Positions 23,600 to 35,022 of a stretch of DNA of 64,000 nucleotides are shown in pieces. Source of the stretch: Chaetorhynchus papuensis (taxonomy: Eukaryota; Chordata; Aves; Passeriformes; Rhipiduridae); NCBI GenBank assembly GCA_013396525.1, contig VWYX01001133.1, forward strand, positions 182,203-246,202. Reading direction: 5' to 3'. The notes beneath the pieces are model-generated. The model searched no databases. It was not told the DNA's origin and was given only the letters and a program-made list of their open reading frames with translations. Within the stretch, counting starts at the first letter, position 1. The number at the start of each line of letters is the position of its first letter. The position numbers were made by a program, and so were the translations under genes.

Positions 23600-26500
23600 A
23601 TTCACAGGCAGCCGTTTCATCCCTATTCCTTCAATTTTGATGCTTTCTCCTGAGTATCCTGGATAGCTGGCATCTCTTCCTCCTTCTTGTGGCAAAAAGA
23701 ACGTAAATATTTGTGGCCCAACAGTAAACACACTTGTAATAATATTTACTATAGCTGTGGCACACAGCAAGCAAGGGGCAGGTTAGGAAGAAGTAGTGAG
23801 TATTTGAAATATTTTAGTCTAAGAGGTATTGAGGGCAGAAATCACCTAAGCAGGGAAACAACCCCCTCCACGCACACTCTGTGACAAAGCGAAACCTTAA
23901 AATGGTGGCTTATTCCACAATCTGCTGGTTTTATCCTGAGAAATCAGGCTCTGATCCTTCAGGCGAATACAGGCAGTCCTCTGTAGCAGGCTAATCTACC
24001 AAAATCAGTGAGGTTCTATCTGTGGTCAGTTCCTGAAAAAGGTGTCAAAGTTTGTTATTAGCTATTACCCTAAACAAAATGAGTAAAGCATATTTTGGCA
24101 GATTCTAAAAAGCTCATTGTTTATGCAAGACATTATCCCTAGTTTGATAAGCCAAGTCAGGAAGGAGTACCTCAGCACAGAGGTTTCCAGGGAGGAACTG
24201 CAGAGAACTTTGTCAGGAGTATGCTCTGTACTGCCATGGTTTACATGATTTTATTGTCAGTAGCAGCTAATTCAAATGTGGAAAAAGCAGAAAGAGGATA
24301 TCATATGGATGCAATTTCAACATAATTTTTCCCACAAGAATGTAAAGAAGCATTTCTCGTTGAAAAACTCATTCAAAAATGTGCGACAGCCTTAATCTCT
24401 TCTGCTTGATTGTAGATTTTGCTAGACACTACAAATACTTGTCGGATGAGTTTAAATATAAGAATCCAGCAGCTGACAGTAAAACACAGCAGCTATCAAA
24501 CATTTATGTCCTGCACTTGAATTTGTAGATAATGTAGACAATTCATCTCATTTATAAGAAAAAGCAGACACGGTGACAAGAAATGCTATTTCTTTCCAAG
24601 GCAACTTTCACTAAGGGACCAAAACCCAATCCTATCATAATTCATAAACTACCAACATCTGTCTTCTTTGAATTGTGAAAAACAATTCAGTCTGACGTAA
24701 ATTGGATGGAACATGAGATGATTCAGAAGTACTGACAGGTAGTAGAGGTCCTGTTTGTCAAGTCTGAACTGGAGTCTGTGCGTTGCTTGCATAAGAGAGC
24801 AAAGTTTTGGAAGTTGCACATAGGGTCCATTGGCAGAGACTGTCATGGATAAGAGGCAGAAATCATATAACAAGATGATAAAGATGGTAAAGAAGTCCGG
24901 ACAGAATAGGTTTCCCTACAACTGTTCTCGCTCCTGTGAAATGTGATTTCTTGTCTTTCTAGGTACAACAATTCAGTACCAGAATTTTCAGTACAAGCTG
25001 TGCCTAAGATGATTTGTTTAGGCTTCCACTTCCAAAGGGAAGCGAAGGAGTTAAGTACACAAATCACACTCAGATTCAAAGAACCCAGATTAATTTCTTT
25101 CTTAATGCATTTATAATGGAAATATGGGTTGCTGTGAACAATTTATGACAACAGCTCAATTAGCACCAAGCACGAAAACAGAGCAGTGTGTCTGAAGGCA
25201 GGGAAGAATATATAAGAAGTCCTGAAAAAGGAAACTGTAACACCGAGACTAAATAATACAGAAAATGACATTGCCTACCTTTGATACAGTCCAAATTATG
25301 TTTCTAAACATTAATCAAAGCCAATTCAATTATTTTTAATCCTGAATATGTTTGGATTTTTGTGATGCTTGATTGCTCCAGAGTAGGCTTGTACGTTTAA
25401 AGTTAGATTCTGACGTTTTATTCGTGGTGATTATTGTGCTACTCCTCAGATTATCCAGTTGAAGGTTAGTTTGCAGAATCTGTAGAACATCAGAATCTCA
25501 GGAGTTTCAGTTTTGAAGTCTTTATGGGCTCTCATGACTGTTAACGGGCAAAACCAAAATTTTCAGTCTTACACGAAGCATATTCCTGCAATAACTGTGA
25601 GGAAATAAGGAACATGCTCAGAAGCGAGGAGAGTGACAGTGCACCAGAGTTGTCTTCTTAAAGTCAGTCAGTCTCTAAAAATGTTCAAATGTACCATATA
25701 ACGTACTTTAGGCTGAAAATGCGGCCTTTGAGATCTCTCAACTCCCTCTCTATATTTTGCCAGCCACGGTGTTGAAATCGTGTGCCAATTCACTGACCCA
25801 ATGCTAAAAAATGAAAGCAGAAAGAAAAACCCATCAAATCAAAGCTCTGATTTCCATGTGCAGGTAGCAATTGCCAGAGGAACTCTCCAACCCGTTTGCA
25901 AGCGTTAGAGTGTTTTGTACAATTTGTATTTTGTCACTGCACCTACTGCATCCGTGCAGAAGTTCTGTGCATCAAATACATCTCACCAACATTCTTCAGG
26001 TGAAAACATGATCATGTCCTTGGAGAAGTAGCATTTTGTGTAGGTGATTGAGCATTACAACAGGTACTACAGCTATCCAAATTGCTATTTTTTTTGTTAG
26101 GAAATGCAAAAGCTATAAAGTTGTCTTGTTCTGTGGATGGGATGGATAATGTTCATCATAAAATGGAAAATAGTTGAACAAGAAAATGTGGGGGGTTTAA
26201 GGCAAAAAATTACTAGTATTTGTGCTAAGTAGACTTTCAATATTAAAAGAAAATCAGAAACCTGTCAACGCTAAGACTGGACTGGCGGCAGAACTGTATC
26301 AGAAGGAATAACCTGATAGACCTTTGGAAAGCAGGTGTTGGGGTTGTGATGTTCCCAGCAGTTTAGCACTCCTGACGTACCTGAGTATAACAGACACTGC
26401 AGTCTGTAATCTTGAATTTAATAACGCTGTAATGTAAAGTAATCTTTGCTCACTGCTCTGTCACTTAGGCTGAACTGTAGAGTGCCCTGGATCCGTGTGA

Positions 26501-27930
26501 GTGGGTTTGGATGTGATCCCTCAGCACTGGCTGCCTGCTCCTCCAAGGCCCATGGTGCTGCTGCTCAGTTTGAGCCATGCATGGTTCTCCTGGCACTGCA
26601 TCATCCCAGCGACTCTGGCTTTTGGTGTGACCTTAAACAAGGTCCCTCAGTGTCCCTGTATGCAAAATGTGCTAATGGCACCACGTGGTTTGTGTATGGA
26701 TGCAGAGAGGAACAAGCTACACATACATTCTGCTATTCTTTAAATTGGTGGGACTAGCTGGGTGTCCATTTAATGTGTCTCTCTGCTCTCTCATGTAATC
26801 GTTCATAATTATAATTTCATAACTCATTCTCTTTAAATACAGAATTTTAAATGCTTGGCCTGTGATTGTGGCCGGTTCACTGCAAGTGTCCATACAGAAA
26901 TCACATCCTGTGTTGTCCCATCTGTACAAGATTCCGAAAGAAAGAACAGGAGAGGGATGCACCCCAAATTCTGCCAGAGATCTGAAGTCACATAACGGAA
27001 TAGAGTGAAAAAATACTTAACATTCAGTTTTATGCCATCCCTGTACCTGGGTGCATTATCATCTCTCTTCTGCCTTCTGTGCTTTGTTTGCAGTTAGGAG
27101 TATTGCCATTTAAAGTGATTTTATTATACTCCAGTGTCAGCATCTATCCTTGTAATGGAGATATAACTTGTATCTCTCGCAGTTACTCACTTGTGCTGCA
27201 TGCAGACAGCATGGCCTGGCTTTGTATTCACTACATCTGAAATGGGTTTTTCTACCAAGAGGCCTGGCATTGTCATCTCTTTGGCTGACAAATGTTTTTA
27301 GCAAGGACTCGGGATCACAAGGTACCGATATTTCCAAAGGAATCAGCTCACCTGGTCACTGCGCTCTTTCCTAGTACACAATCGGTATCTACTGCATGGA
27401 TTAAAAATTTGGGGTGCCACGGGTGGGTACCCTTCAGCTTTAGATCTGAAGAGGTGGCTCTTTGGACCAGAAGACCACTCTTCAAAATGCAAATGATCAT
27501 ACAGAAACCCAGTAGATACTGAAAGCAGTCTAGGATGTTTTCTGCAATGTGAATTAGTGTCCTGGTTTCAGCTTTAAGACAATTATTTGTCCTCATATGT
27601 ACTTACTAACTTAAAACAAAAAATCTGTCAGATTTGCAAAGGTGTTTGTCACCTCCCTGCTGCACATTTGGATTTGCCCACAAAGCTTTGGAATACTCGA
27701 GTCCCACGTGTTGCAGGCTGCACTCTGAAAAAGGAGAGCCACTTCAAAGTGCTGTGGCCAGGATAAACCGCTAATCCGGCTGAGCCCCCTGACACCGAGC
27801 CGGAGTTCAACCAGTGCTTCCAACACGTGCCAACAGTTCCCGGTCCCTGGAGCTGCATCCAGGGATGCAGGGAATGCATCTGGGATCTGGCAATGGTCAT
27901 GTCAGTGCTGGATCCTCGGACAGGATAACC
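23600..27930. other. Gene-free upstream flank
   Basis: Unique AT-leaning DNA between the two GC-rich patches. Apart from the possible MIR fragment near 26608-26690 I see no recognised element, and reading frames are short. Confidence 0.5.
26608..26690 (+). mobile_element. Possible ancient MIR SINE fragment
   Basis: The order GACTCTGG, TGTGACCTTAAACAAG, CCCTCAGTGTCCCTGTATGCAAAATG resembles the MIR block in which a tRNA-derived end leads into TGTGACCTTGGGCAAG and then the CTCAGTTTCC and CTGTAAAATGGG segment. About 15 bases of the usual sequence are missing. MIR insertions predate amniote radiations, and a few survive in birds. The match is short and judged by eye. Confidence 0.4.
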
Positions 27931-28013
27931 GAGGCACAGCCGCCGGCCAGGAGCGAGGAGAAACCTCCTTTAAAAAGGCGGGTTTAAGCGCCGAGCTGCT
28001 CTGAGGCCGGGGA

Positions 28014-28365
28014 TGCGGGAGATTCCCGGACTGGATCTCGGGGTGGATGCCGGGGTGTGTTCCCGGGATGGAAACGGCTCCCGGGCTGAATTCTGGGGAT
28101 GGATTCTGGGGATGGATTCTGGGATGCGTTCCCTGGATGGATTCGATCCCCGGGCTGGATTCTGGGGTTGCGTTCCCTGGATGGATGCGGTTGCCGGGCT
28201 GTATTGGGGATGGGTTCTCTGGATGGATGCGGTTGCCGGGCTGGATTCTGGGGATGCGTTCCCGGGCTGGATTCTGGGGATGGGTTCTCTATATGGATGC
28301 GGCTCCCGGGCGGGATTCCGGGGATGCGTTCTCGGGATGGATGCGGCTCCCGGGCTGGATTCGCA
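28014..28365 (+). repeat. GC-rich minisatellite, 44-bp unit with an inserted 25-26-bp sub-unit
   Basis: The landmark CCGGGCTG (or one-base variants) recurs at 28081, 28150, 28194, 28236, 28262, 28306 and 28350. The spacings are 69, 44, 42, 26, 44 and 44, that is a 44-bp unit plus an optional sub-unit of about 25 bp. Each unit carries GGATTCTGGGGATG, GCGTTCCC and GGATGGATGCGG blocks. All three plus frames and one minus frame stay open through it because the unit lacks stop codons; these frames (up to 180 codons) are artefacts of repetition. Confidence 0.9.
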
Positions 28366-28472
28366 GCGCTCGCAGCTCCCCCTGGTGCCGCAGGAGCGCC
28401 TCGGCCGCGGGAGCGCCCCGGGAGCGCCGCGTCCCGGCCGGGCGGCCCCGCCGCACCGCTCCGCACCCCCGC

Positions 28473-28538
28473 GCGGATCCCGAGCCCTTCTGTGCTCACA
28501 GCAAGCGGATCCTGAGCCCTTCTGTGCTCACAGCAAGC
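28473..28538 (+). repeat. Tandem duplication of a 32-bp unit
   Basis: Two adjacent copies of a unit starting GCGGATCC and containing GAGCCCTTCTGTGCTCACAG begin at 28473 and 28505, differing at one base (CCCGAG versus CCTGAG). The start of a third copy (GCG) follows. The duplication must be recent, given near-identity. Confidence 0.9.
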
Positions 28539-28559
28539 GCATTATCCCCGCCTAATGAA

Positions 28560-29574
28560 TAGAACACGCCGCTTCTGCCGAGGCATTGTCGGGCTTTGAT
28601 GCAGCACAATTAGAAGAGGTTCTCATTTAATTACCCAGCATAATAGGACCTGAAACGCTGAAATTCAATCTTTCACGTAACTGCTGCTTTTCAGCAGCCC
28701 TCTGGGCTGATGAGGATAATGTTACAAACTAATGCATATTATTTATAAAGAAAACGTTGCAAAACAAATACAGTCTTACAAGAGTGTAATGCTTCAAATT
28801 GCTTTAATTGCTGTTTGATTACTGTGGCCAATAACTGTTGTAAATCAGTGAAGATGCAATTAAATAGTTCTAGTTAGAAATTAATAATAGTCTAGCAAGG
28901 AGTAGGAACTTTTAGATGTCACTTCTGCCTGTTTTTATTTTTTCCCCAAACAAATGAAGGAAATTTGCAACAAACAGATTTTAAATGGCACTTCAGATAC
29001 AGCTGGCTTTTAATAATAATAAGAGTGCTGACTCTTGCCTGTCTTAGGGCAGATTAAAAAAATCCCAAAACAACAAAAAAACCACACAGACAATCAGAAC
29101 TAGAGAAATATTAAGAAAACACTTTGGGCATCTAATGGGTTAGGATAGTCATCTAAACAGGTTTTGGCAATGTGACTGTACAGATGAGCCACAGACTATT
29201 TATTATGTTCCCATTAAATATTTGTGGTCTGAAGACCACAGTTTGGCATGCACAGTGATGATGTAAACTTTATAACATCCCCAGGGACCAACAGGAACTC
29301 CTGAGGGGGTGTGTAAGTCTGCCTGCTCTTCCCTCCTCAGTAACATACACCAGGTTTTGTGGTCACAAAAAGCAGCTCGGTTTCCTGAAGTGTTTTATTT
29401 AGATTGAACAGATCAAGGCTGAAAGCTCTCCACAGAACTGTTCTGTCAGTGCTTGCTGCTTTTTTGAACATCTTTGCCAACAGCAGTTGGTAGAAGAGGA
29501 ACTTCAAGATGCCCAGAAAAGAAGTAGCCTGAACCTGGAGCTCTGTGGATAATCTTTGATGCTCTGGGCTCCAT
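28560..29574. other. Gene-free stretch with a possible conserved noncoding element
   Basis: About 28600-28900 is AT-rich with many TAAT, ATGCATATT and CAATTA motifs and lies right next to the GC-rich patch. This is the kind of composition seen in developmental enhancers, but conservation cannot be judged from one sequence. The remainder up to the CR1 copy shows nothing recognisable. Confidence 0.45.
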
Positions 29575-30178
29575 CGTGTGCTGGCAGCCCAGGAAGCCAA
29601 CCTTGTCCTGGGCTGCTCCAAAAACAGTGTGGGAAAAGATCCAGGGAGGGAATTCTGCCCCTGTGCCCCACTCAGGTGAAACCCCACCTGCAGAGCTGCC
29701 CCAGCCCTGGGGCCCAGCGCATGGAGGACCTGGAGCTCCTGGAGAGAGCCCAGAGGAGGCTCCAGGATGAGCAGAGGGATGGAGCAGCTCTGCTGGGACA
29801 GTTGGGATTGTTCAGCCTGGAGAGGACGACTTGGGATTACCTAACTGCAGCCTTCCAGTACCTGAGGGAGCTACAAGAAACATGGAGACTTTACAAGAGC
29901 CTGGAGTGGCAGGACAAGAGGGAATAGATTGAAGCTGAAAGAGGGCAGGTTTAGATTAGACATTAGGAGGAAGTTCCTCCCCGTGAGGGTGGGCAGGCCC
30001 TGGCACAGGGTGCCCAGAGCAGCTGTGGCTGCCCCTGGATCCCTGGCAGTGCCCAAGGCCAGGCTGGACACTGGGGCTTGGAGCAGCCTGGGACAGTGGG
30101 AGATGTCCCTGCCCATGGCAGGGGATGGCACCAGACAGGCTTTAAGGTCCCTTCCAACCCAAACCATTCTATGATTCA
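29575..30178 (+). mobile_element. CR1 LINE, 5'-truncated copy (end of ORF2 and 3' UTR)
   Basis: The sequence starts in the 3' part of the CR1 ORF2 region (GTGTGCTGGCAGCCCAGGAA) and runs through the familiar CR1 blocks GGATTGTTCAGCCTGGAGAG, CAGCCTTCCAGTACCTGAGG and TTTAGATTAGACATTAGGA. It ends with AAGGTCCCTTCCAACCCAAA, the 8-base tail unit ATTCTATG at 30166-30173, and the start of a second unit. CR1 elements insert by target-primed reverse transcription and are usually 5'-truncated, as here. Small internal deletions and frame breaks show it is inactive. A 123-codon frame across it (29556-29927) is only a remnant. Confidence 0.95.
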
Positions 30179-33100
30179 TTCCACAAATTTTCAGGCTTCT
30201 AATCAATAGTTTAATAGGGCCCATATGTGGAGCTTGTTTAACTCTTGACTGTCAAAGATAAATCACACTATCAGAGCAGGAGGGCTTTTGTCTGCAGTAC
30301 CAAGATGGAAACTTGGCATTTTAGGCTGAGAGTTATCTTTCTATTGAATGATGGCTCACACATTTAGTGCCAGGAATAGATTGCACATGAAGTCATTTTT
30401 GTCTGCTAACACAAAAAACAGCTTTGGAGAGACTCAGGGATGAGCTTTTTCGAGTTTCCTTGATTTTACTGTGCTTACAAATTTAGACTTAAGGCTGACA
30501 TCATGATTTTTATAATATCAGGAGTGCTGTTCCTCCCTTGCCCTGCCAAATTGAAAGGTAGAAAGGGAGGGATTGTCCACATTTCCACAACTGCATTCGA
30601 ACATGGACTAACTTAAAGCCAAACTGCTCCATGAGACAACCTTGCATTTTGCCTACATTGCCATAAGGACAGGGTAAGGACAGTTAACAGTTAAATTATT
30701 GCTCTCAGTAGAGATGATTAAATGGCATAAATAATGAACAATAATGGAAAGGTAAATCAAGAATTTCATTAATTTTAAAATTAATGTAAGGCCAAAGAGA
30801 TATTCAATATAATTGCAATACAGCAATTTTTAAATTGCCCTTGTGAATAGATGCAATGTCTGTGGAACTCCTTACCACAGACACCAGCAGTGGAAGTGAT
30901 CAGTAGAGTTTAAAAAGTACGGGAAATTTATATTGACAACGTCTGAAATTACAAGAGTAGCATTTTCATAAAATTTAAAAGCCCTCATTCTTCAGAGTAC
31001 TAACCACCTTTTAATAAATAAATTAAGGAACTCTATTTCAGGGGAAATTGTCTTGTAACAATACACTGCATTAATCTGAATCCCTTACTGCAACTGCTTC
31101 TAAGAGGGTTGAACATGAGAGCTTCTGCTACTCAATTCTAATTTTATTATGAGGCTTCATTTAAAGCTACATGTGACAGCATGCGAGAACACTTTGATTT
31201 TAGTGTCAATACAATAGAAACGTTTTTATTAAGAATGTGTTTTGATTGTCATTTTTATTCTCAGGAGTATTTCTGATAACATTTATTAGAAGTTATATTG
31301 TTATACTTAATTTTAGTAGCCTTTTATCATTAAATCATTAAACTGCATTGGCACCTCCAGGTTGACGTGCCATGTTTGTCCAAGGCAGGGTACCAACTGC
31401 CTCTGATAAGTCTGGATACAAAAGCTTGCAATCTGCAGTGTAGGAATTGGACTTGTCTGTGATTTTCTTCTAAGAAAGCTTGTGCTGTTCTTTCAAAACA
31501 ATCATTGTTCTGATTTCAAATATCAACTGCATTTTCTTCTCCAAAACACAATGGCTTTCATCTGGAGGAAGCAAATAACTGCATCCTCACAGCCTGTCTA
31601 TAAATAGCATGCCCATGTCTTTTGTGCAGGACTTTCTCTCTCTGTTCTGTGGGATGGTTTTCCTCACCAGAACAGCCAGGAGATGTTTTTCATGCCCCTT
31701 TTTTTCCCCTAGGAAGGTAACAGTCTCAACCTTGTTCTCAAAAACATCTATAAAATCCACCTCCTGGCTTGCAGGAAGAGTCTGAAGTGTTCACCATCTT
31801 CTAGCATGTCAGCCTGCAGACATTTGTCATTTATTTCACAAAAGCTTACCCTGCTTTTTCCTTCTGATGGATGACAATGATTTAAACATCACGTTCAGCT
31901 GAATGTCCTGTGCTCACTTCTTGGATGGGCAAACTAAACCAGACGTTGATCTTGCTGCTTTATTGCTTTGCCTGCTATTCTTAGCTACCCGATTTCTGTT
32001 AATTTGGAAGGTTTGATAAAAAGAAAGCCTCAAAATACATTTCAGCACCTCAGTTCCATTTGGGTACCAAATTAAAAGAACTCGGATTGAAGTTTCTCTG
32101 TGAAACAGTTCTTTACATCACAGGAAGCAGCTTTTCCTTGTCCCCTCAGGTACTGCAGGGAGTCATGAAGCTTGTAGGTACTACAGCAGCTAGGGCAAGT
32201 TCTGAATTCCAGAGGAAGGAAGAGTAGAAGAGACCATGATTAACCTTTAATCTTCCAGTTTCATTTCTCAGCCTTAGCAATTGTCAAAACTAGAGAGAGT
32301 CATTTCAAAATTCTGCACGTGTTGTTCCAAGACCACAGTTCAGTCATGGCATGAGGAGTTTTCTTTAATGCAGATTGACTCTGAAGTGCCAGGAATATCA
32401 GAACTGTATTTCAGTGAGCAAATGAATGTATTGGGCATTAACAGATGTGGAAAAAAAATCCCCTGCTTAAGCTACCAATATGTAGTCTGAGCATTAGATA
32501 GCTGCTTTATATAAATAACAGCAATCCCATAAAACAGCCATACGAGAGAGAGATTTTGTTCGGTTTAACTGATGGTAGTGAAAAGTGCCTGTGCCTTTCA
32601 AGACTGAGGTTAGTATTACCTGCAGTGCCTTATTAACAAGCTTAATGGCAATTCCAAGTGAGAAGCCGTGCAGGCTCAGTGGTAGGTAAGGACTTTCTAG
32701 GTCGCATTTTTAATTGGCTCTAATTGGGGGAAAATAGGGTGGAGGAAAGAGGAACAATTTTGGTGCATTGACTCAGGGACCACACAGAGCAATATTTTAA
32801 AGTGGGAAAGGAAAATCACAGATTTCCCCTGGACAGGGAACTGTCTTTAGCAACGGATTGCTGGTTGCTGGGGGTGCAGCAGAAGACCCCAGCCTTGCCA
32901 CCTGCTTTGGTTGTGTCAGTGGTGGCTGTGGCAGGAGAAAAGCTCAGGCTGGCTGAGAGGTGGGAAAGGGAGCAGAGGGAAAGGGAAAGACTCCTCCTGG
33001 CAGCTGCAGCAGTCGCCGTCTCTTCTCCTCTCTTGCAGAACAGCAAGACTCACATCCCACGTCTCTGTGTCCCACCATATTTCTGTACCAGCTCCACTGC

Positions 33101-33190
33101 TTCTCTTTACCTCCTCTCTGCACGTCTCTCCTGATTCTCTTCCACTGAGACTCCCCACCGAAATTATTCAGCTCACATGAGCAATTGAAG

Positions 33191-33206
33191 AAAAAAAAAA
33201 AAAAAA
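33191..33206 (+). repeat. Poly-A tract (16 A)
   Basis: A plain A run. The preceding few hundred bases do not look like a processed gene copy or SINE. Confidence 0.9.
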
Positions 33207-35004
33207 GCTGATAAAGAAAATGCAAATAATTTTCTGCTTGTCTGACAAATCAGTTCAGTGAAGAGTCCAAAAAAGCACCACAGCCAGTGCAGGGGAGACA
33301 GCTGTGAGCAGAGCAGAGGGCAGAAGCAGAGGGGAAGGGGAGGAGAGGCAGGTCTGTCCCTTCCAGGGACCGTGGGTTGTTGGGCTGCCTCAGCAGCACT
33401 GAGGAACTGCACCCCAAGGAACAAGGCGAGGTCACCAGTCCTGTCTCCAGCTGTTATAATGGACTGATAAAACTGCTGGCAGCAGTGGATCAGCAGTTCA
33501 CAGAGGAGAGCAAATTAGTTCGGATATTAATTGTCTTTTTTTTTTTCTTTTTTCCCCATGGTTCCTGGGTTTTTTTTCTAATTTCAGAGTTAAGTGCCAG
33601 AAATGGTTTCATCTGTCCTAGCTGCACTCAGAACAGTAGCTGAAACAAGAGAAGTTTCCTCTTAGCGGGGATCTCTTTACTGTGCATACCAGATGCCTGT
33701 TCATTTCTCTTTTGATCGTGTGAATGTTTTACTTCAACTTTCATAAACAAACATTTGCCTTAGACAATGTAAAGGAGGCTCGGAGTGTTGTGAGAGCACA
33801 TTCCAGCACTACAGACACCGTGAATGGCCGCATTTACAAGGTCAAGAGACATCTACTCTTCAAACAGGGCAGCAAAGGCTGAAAGGGCTCAGGCCATTGA
33901 AAAGGCCATTGTCTCTCTGTCAAGGGGCCGCGGAGTTGAGTTGATGAAACAGAAATCAGGTCAGCCCGAGCTCGGCCAGATGGCTTTGCCACCTGACAAG
34001 GTTCGGAGATGTGTCTGACCTCTTTAGGAGCCCGGGCTGAGTGGCGAATAATGCCCGCTTGCTCCAAAAGAGGTTTTTAAACGCGGCAAAACCCAAACAC
34101 ATCGGGTGAGCATCTCTCAGGGCAGCCCGGCTGGGAGGAGGGTTTCACAGCTGTGCTGTGCCATTCCTAGCAGCCCTCGCACGGCAGAGGGCCCTGTCGC
34201 ACAGCTCCACATAAAGAATGGGATCTGTGCAAGCGCCATTCGTTTTCTGAGGCTCGGAGGGTTATTTTAAGAAACTCGAGGCTTGCTTGCATTTGTCAAT
34301 ATGCAGTTGTTTTCTGTCATGCTGGAAGCACCAGCCATTAGCAAAATGATGAGCAAATGCAGGTTTATTGGACTAAAATTCATTGCTTTGTTGAACAAGT
34401 AGCGTTTTCTGACCGAGGGTATTCAGACAAGCTTCTGTAATCATTCATGTCATCTTTTACACCCGTGCAGAACATGCAATGCGTTACAAAATCAGAATGT
34501 GATATTGTTCCATCTTGTCCCTCCTAAAAAAAGGTACAAAAAGATCAGGGTTTTTGGAGTAACACAGTCACAAATAAAACTGAGCTGGAACAGCTACCAA
34601 AATGCTTTTACAAAGAGCCGTGCAAACATATGCAGAAATCACATGGTATCCAAAGAGTTCTTGCCCCCAGAGCAATTCAAACAATCTGAAAATAGTGGTG
34701 CTGGTATTCTGCTACTCTGGGACAAAGTAAAAATGAAGCTTCCTTTGTAATTTTAAATGTCTTTTTGACATGGTGAGTGTTAGACTTCATTAAAAATGGA
34801 GTGATTCATAACAGTCTTTGGCTGAGGAAAAGAAAAAACAATTTCATCACTGCATTGAGAAATTGTTTAAAATCATTATATTGATACTTTTCCAATCCTA
34901 AAGATGCTGGTTTGGGATCTAAGAAAATGAGATTACTAATAGGTTAAGCTCTATCCTGTATGAGTGGGTATGGTGAAAATACTATTAAATTTTACTAGCA
35001 TGTC

Positions 35005-35022
35005 TTTTTTTTTTTTTTTTTT
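35005..35022 (+). repeat. Poly-T tract (18 T)
   Basis: A plain T run. No recognisable minus-strand retroelement adjoins it. Confidence 0.9.

Larger units (their letters stand above)
27940..28560. promoter_or_regulatory. Second GC/CpG-rich patch, possible promoter
   Basis: GC- and CpG-rich sequence begins with CTTTAAAAAGGCGGGTTTAAGCG (about 27968-27990), which contains a TATA-like TTTAAAAA beside a GGCGGG box. A 44-bp minisatellite and then a very GC-rich stretch (28370-28480) follow. It is about 5.5 kb upstream of the signal-peptide exon. It could be an alternative or separate promoter, or simply a GC-rich minisatellite; no exon with a donor is evident. Confidence 0.4.

Noticed and set aside
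27984..28562. Overlapping frames of 138-180 codons in three plus frames and a 171-codon proline-rich minus frame
   Set aside because: They are read through the 44-bp minisatellite, whose unit has no stop codons; being open in several frames at once argues against coding.
29556..29927. 123-codon plus-strand frame
   Set aside because: It is part of the CR1 LINE and is broken relative to the element's ORF2; not an independent gene.
33001..33206. Processed gene copy ending in poly-A
   Set aside because: The sequence before the A tract has no recognisable coding content, and bird genomes contain few processed pseudogenes; an acceptor-like TCTCTTGCAG near 33029-33038 is likely chance.
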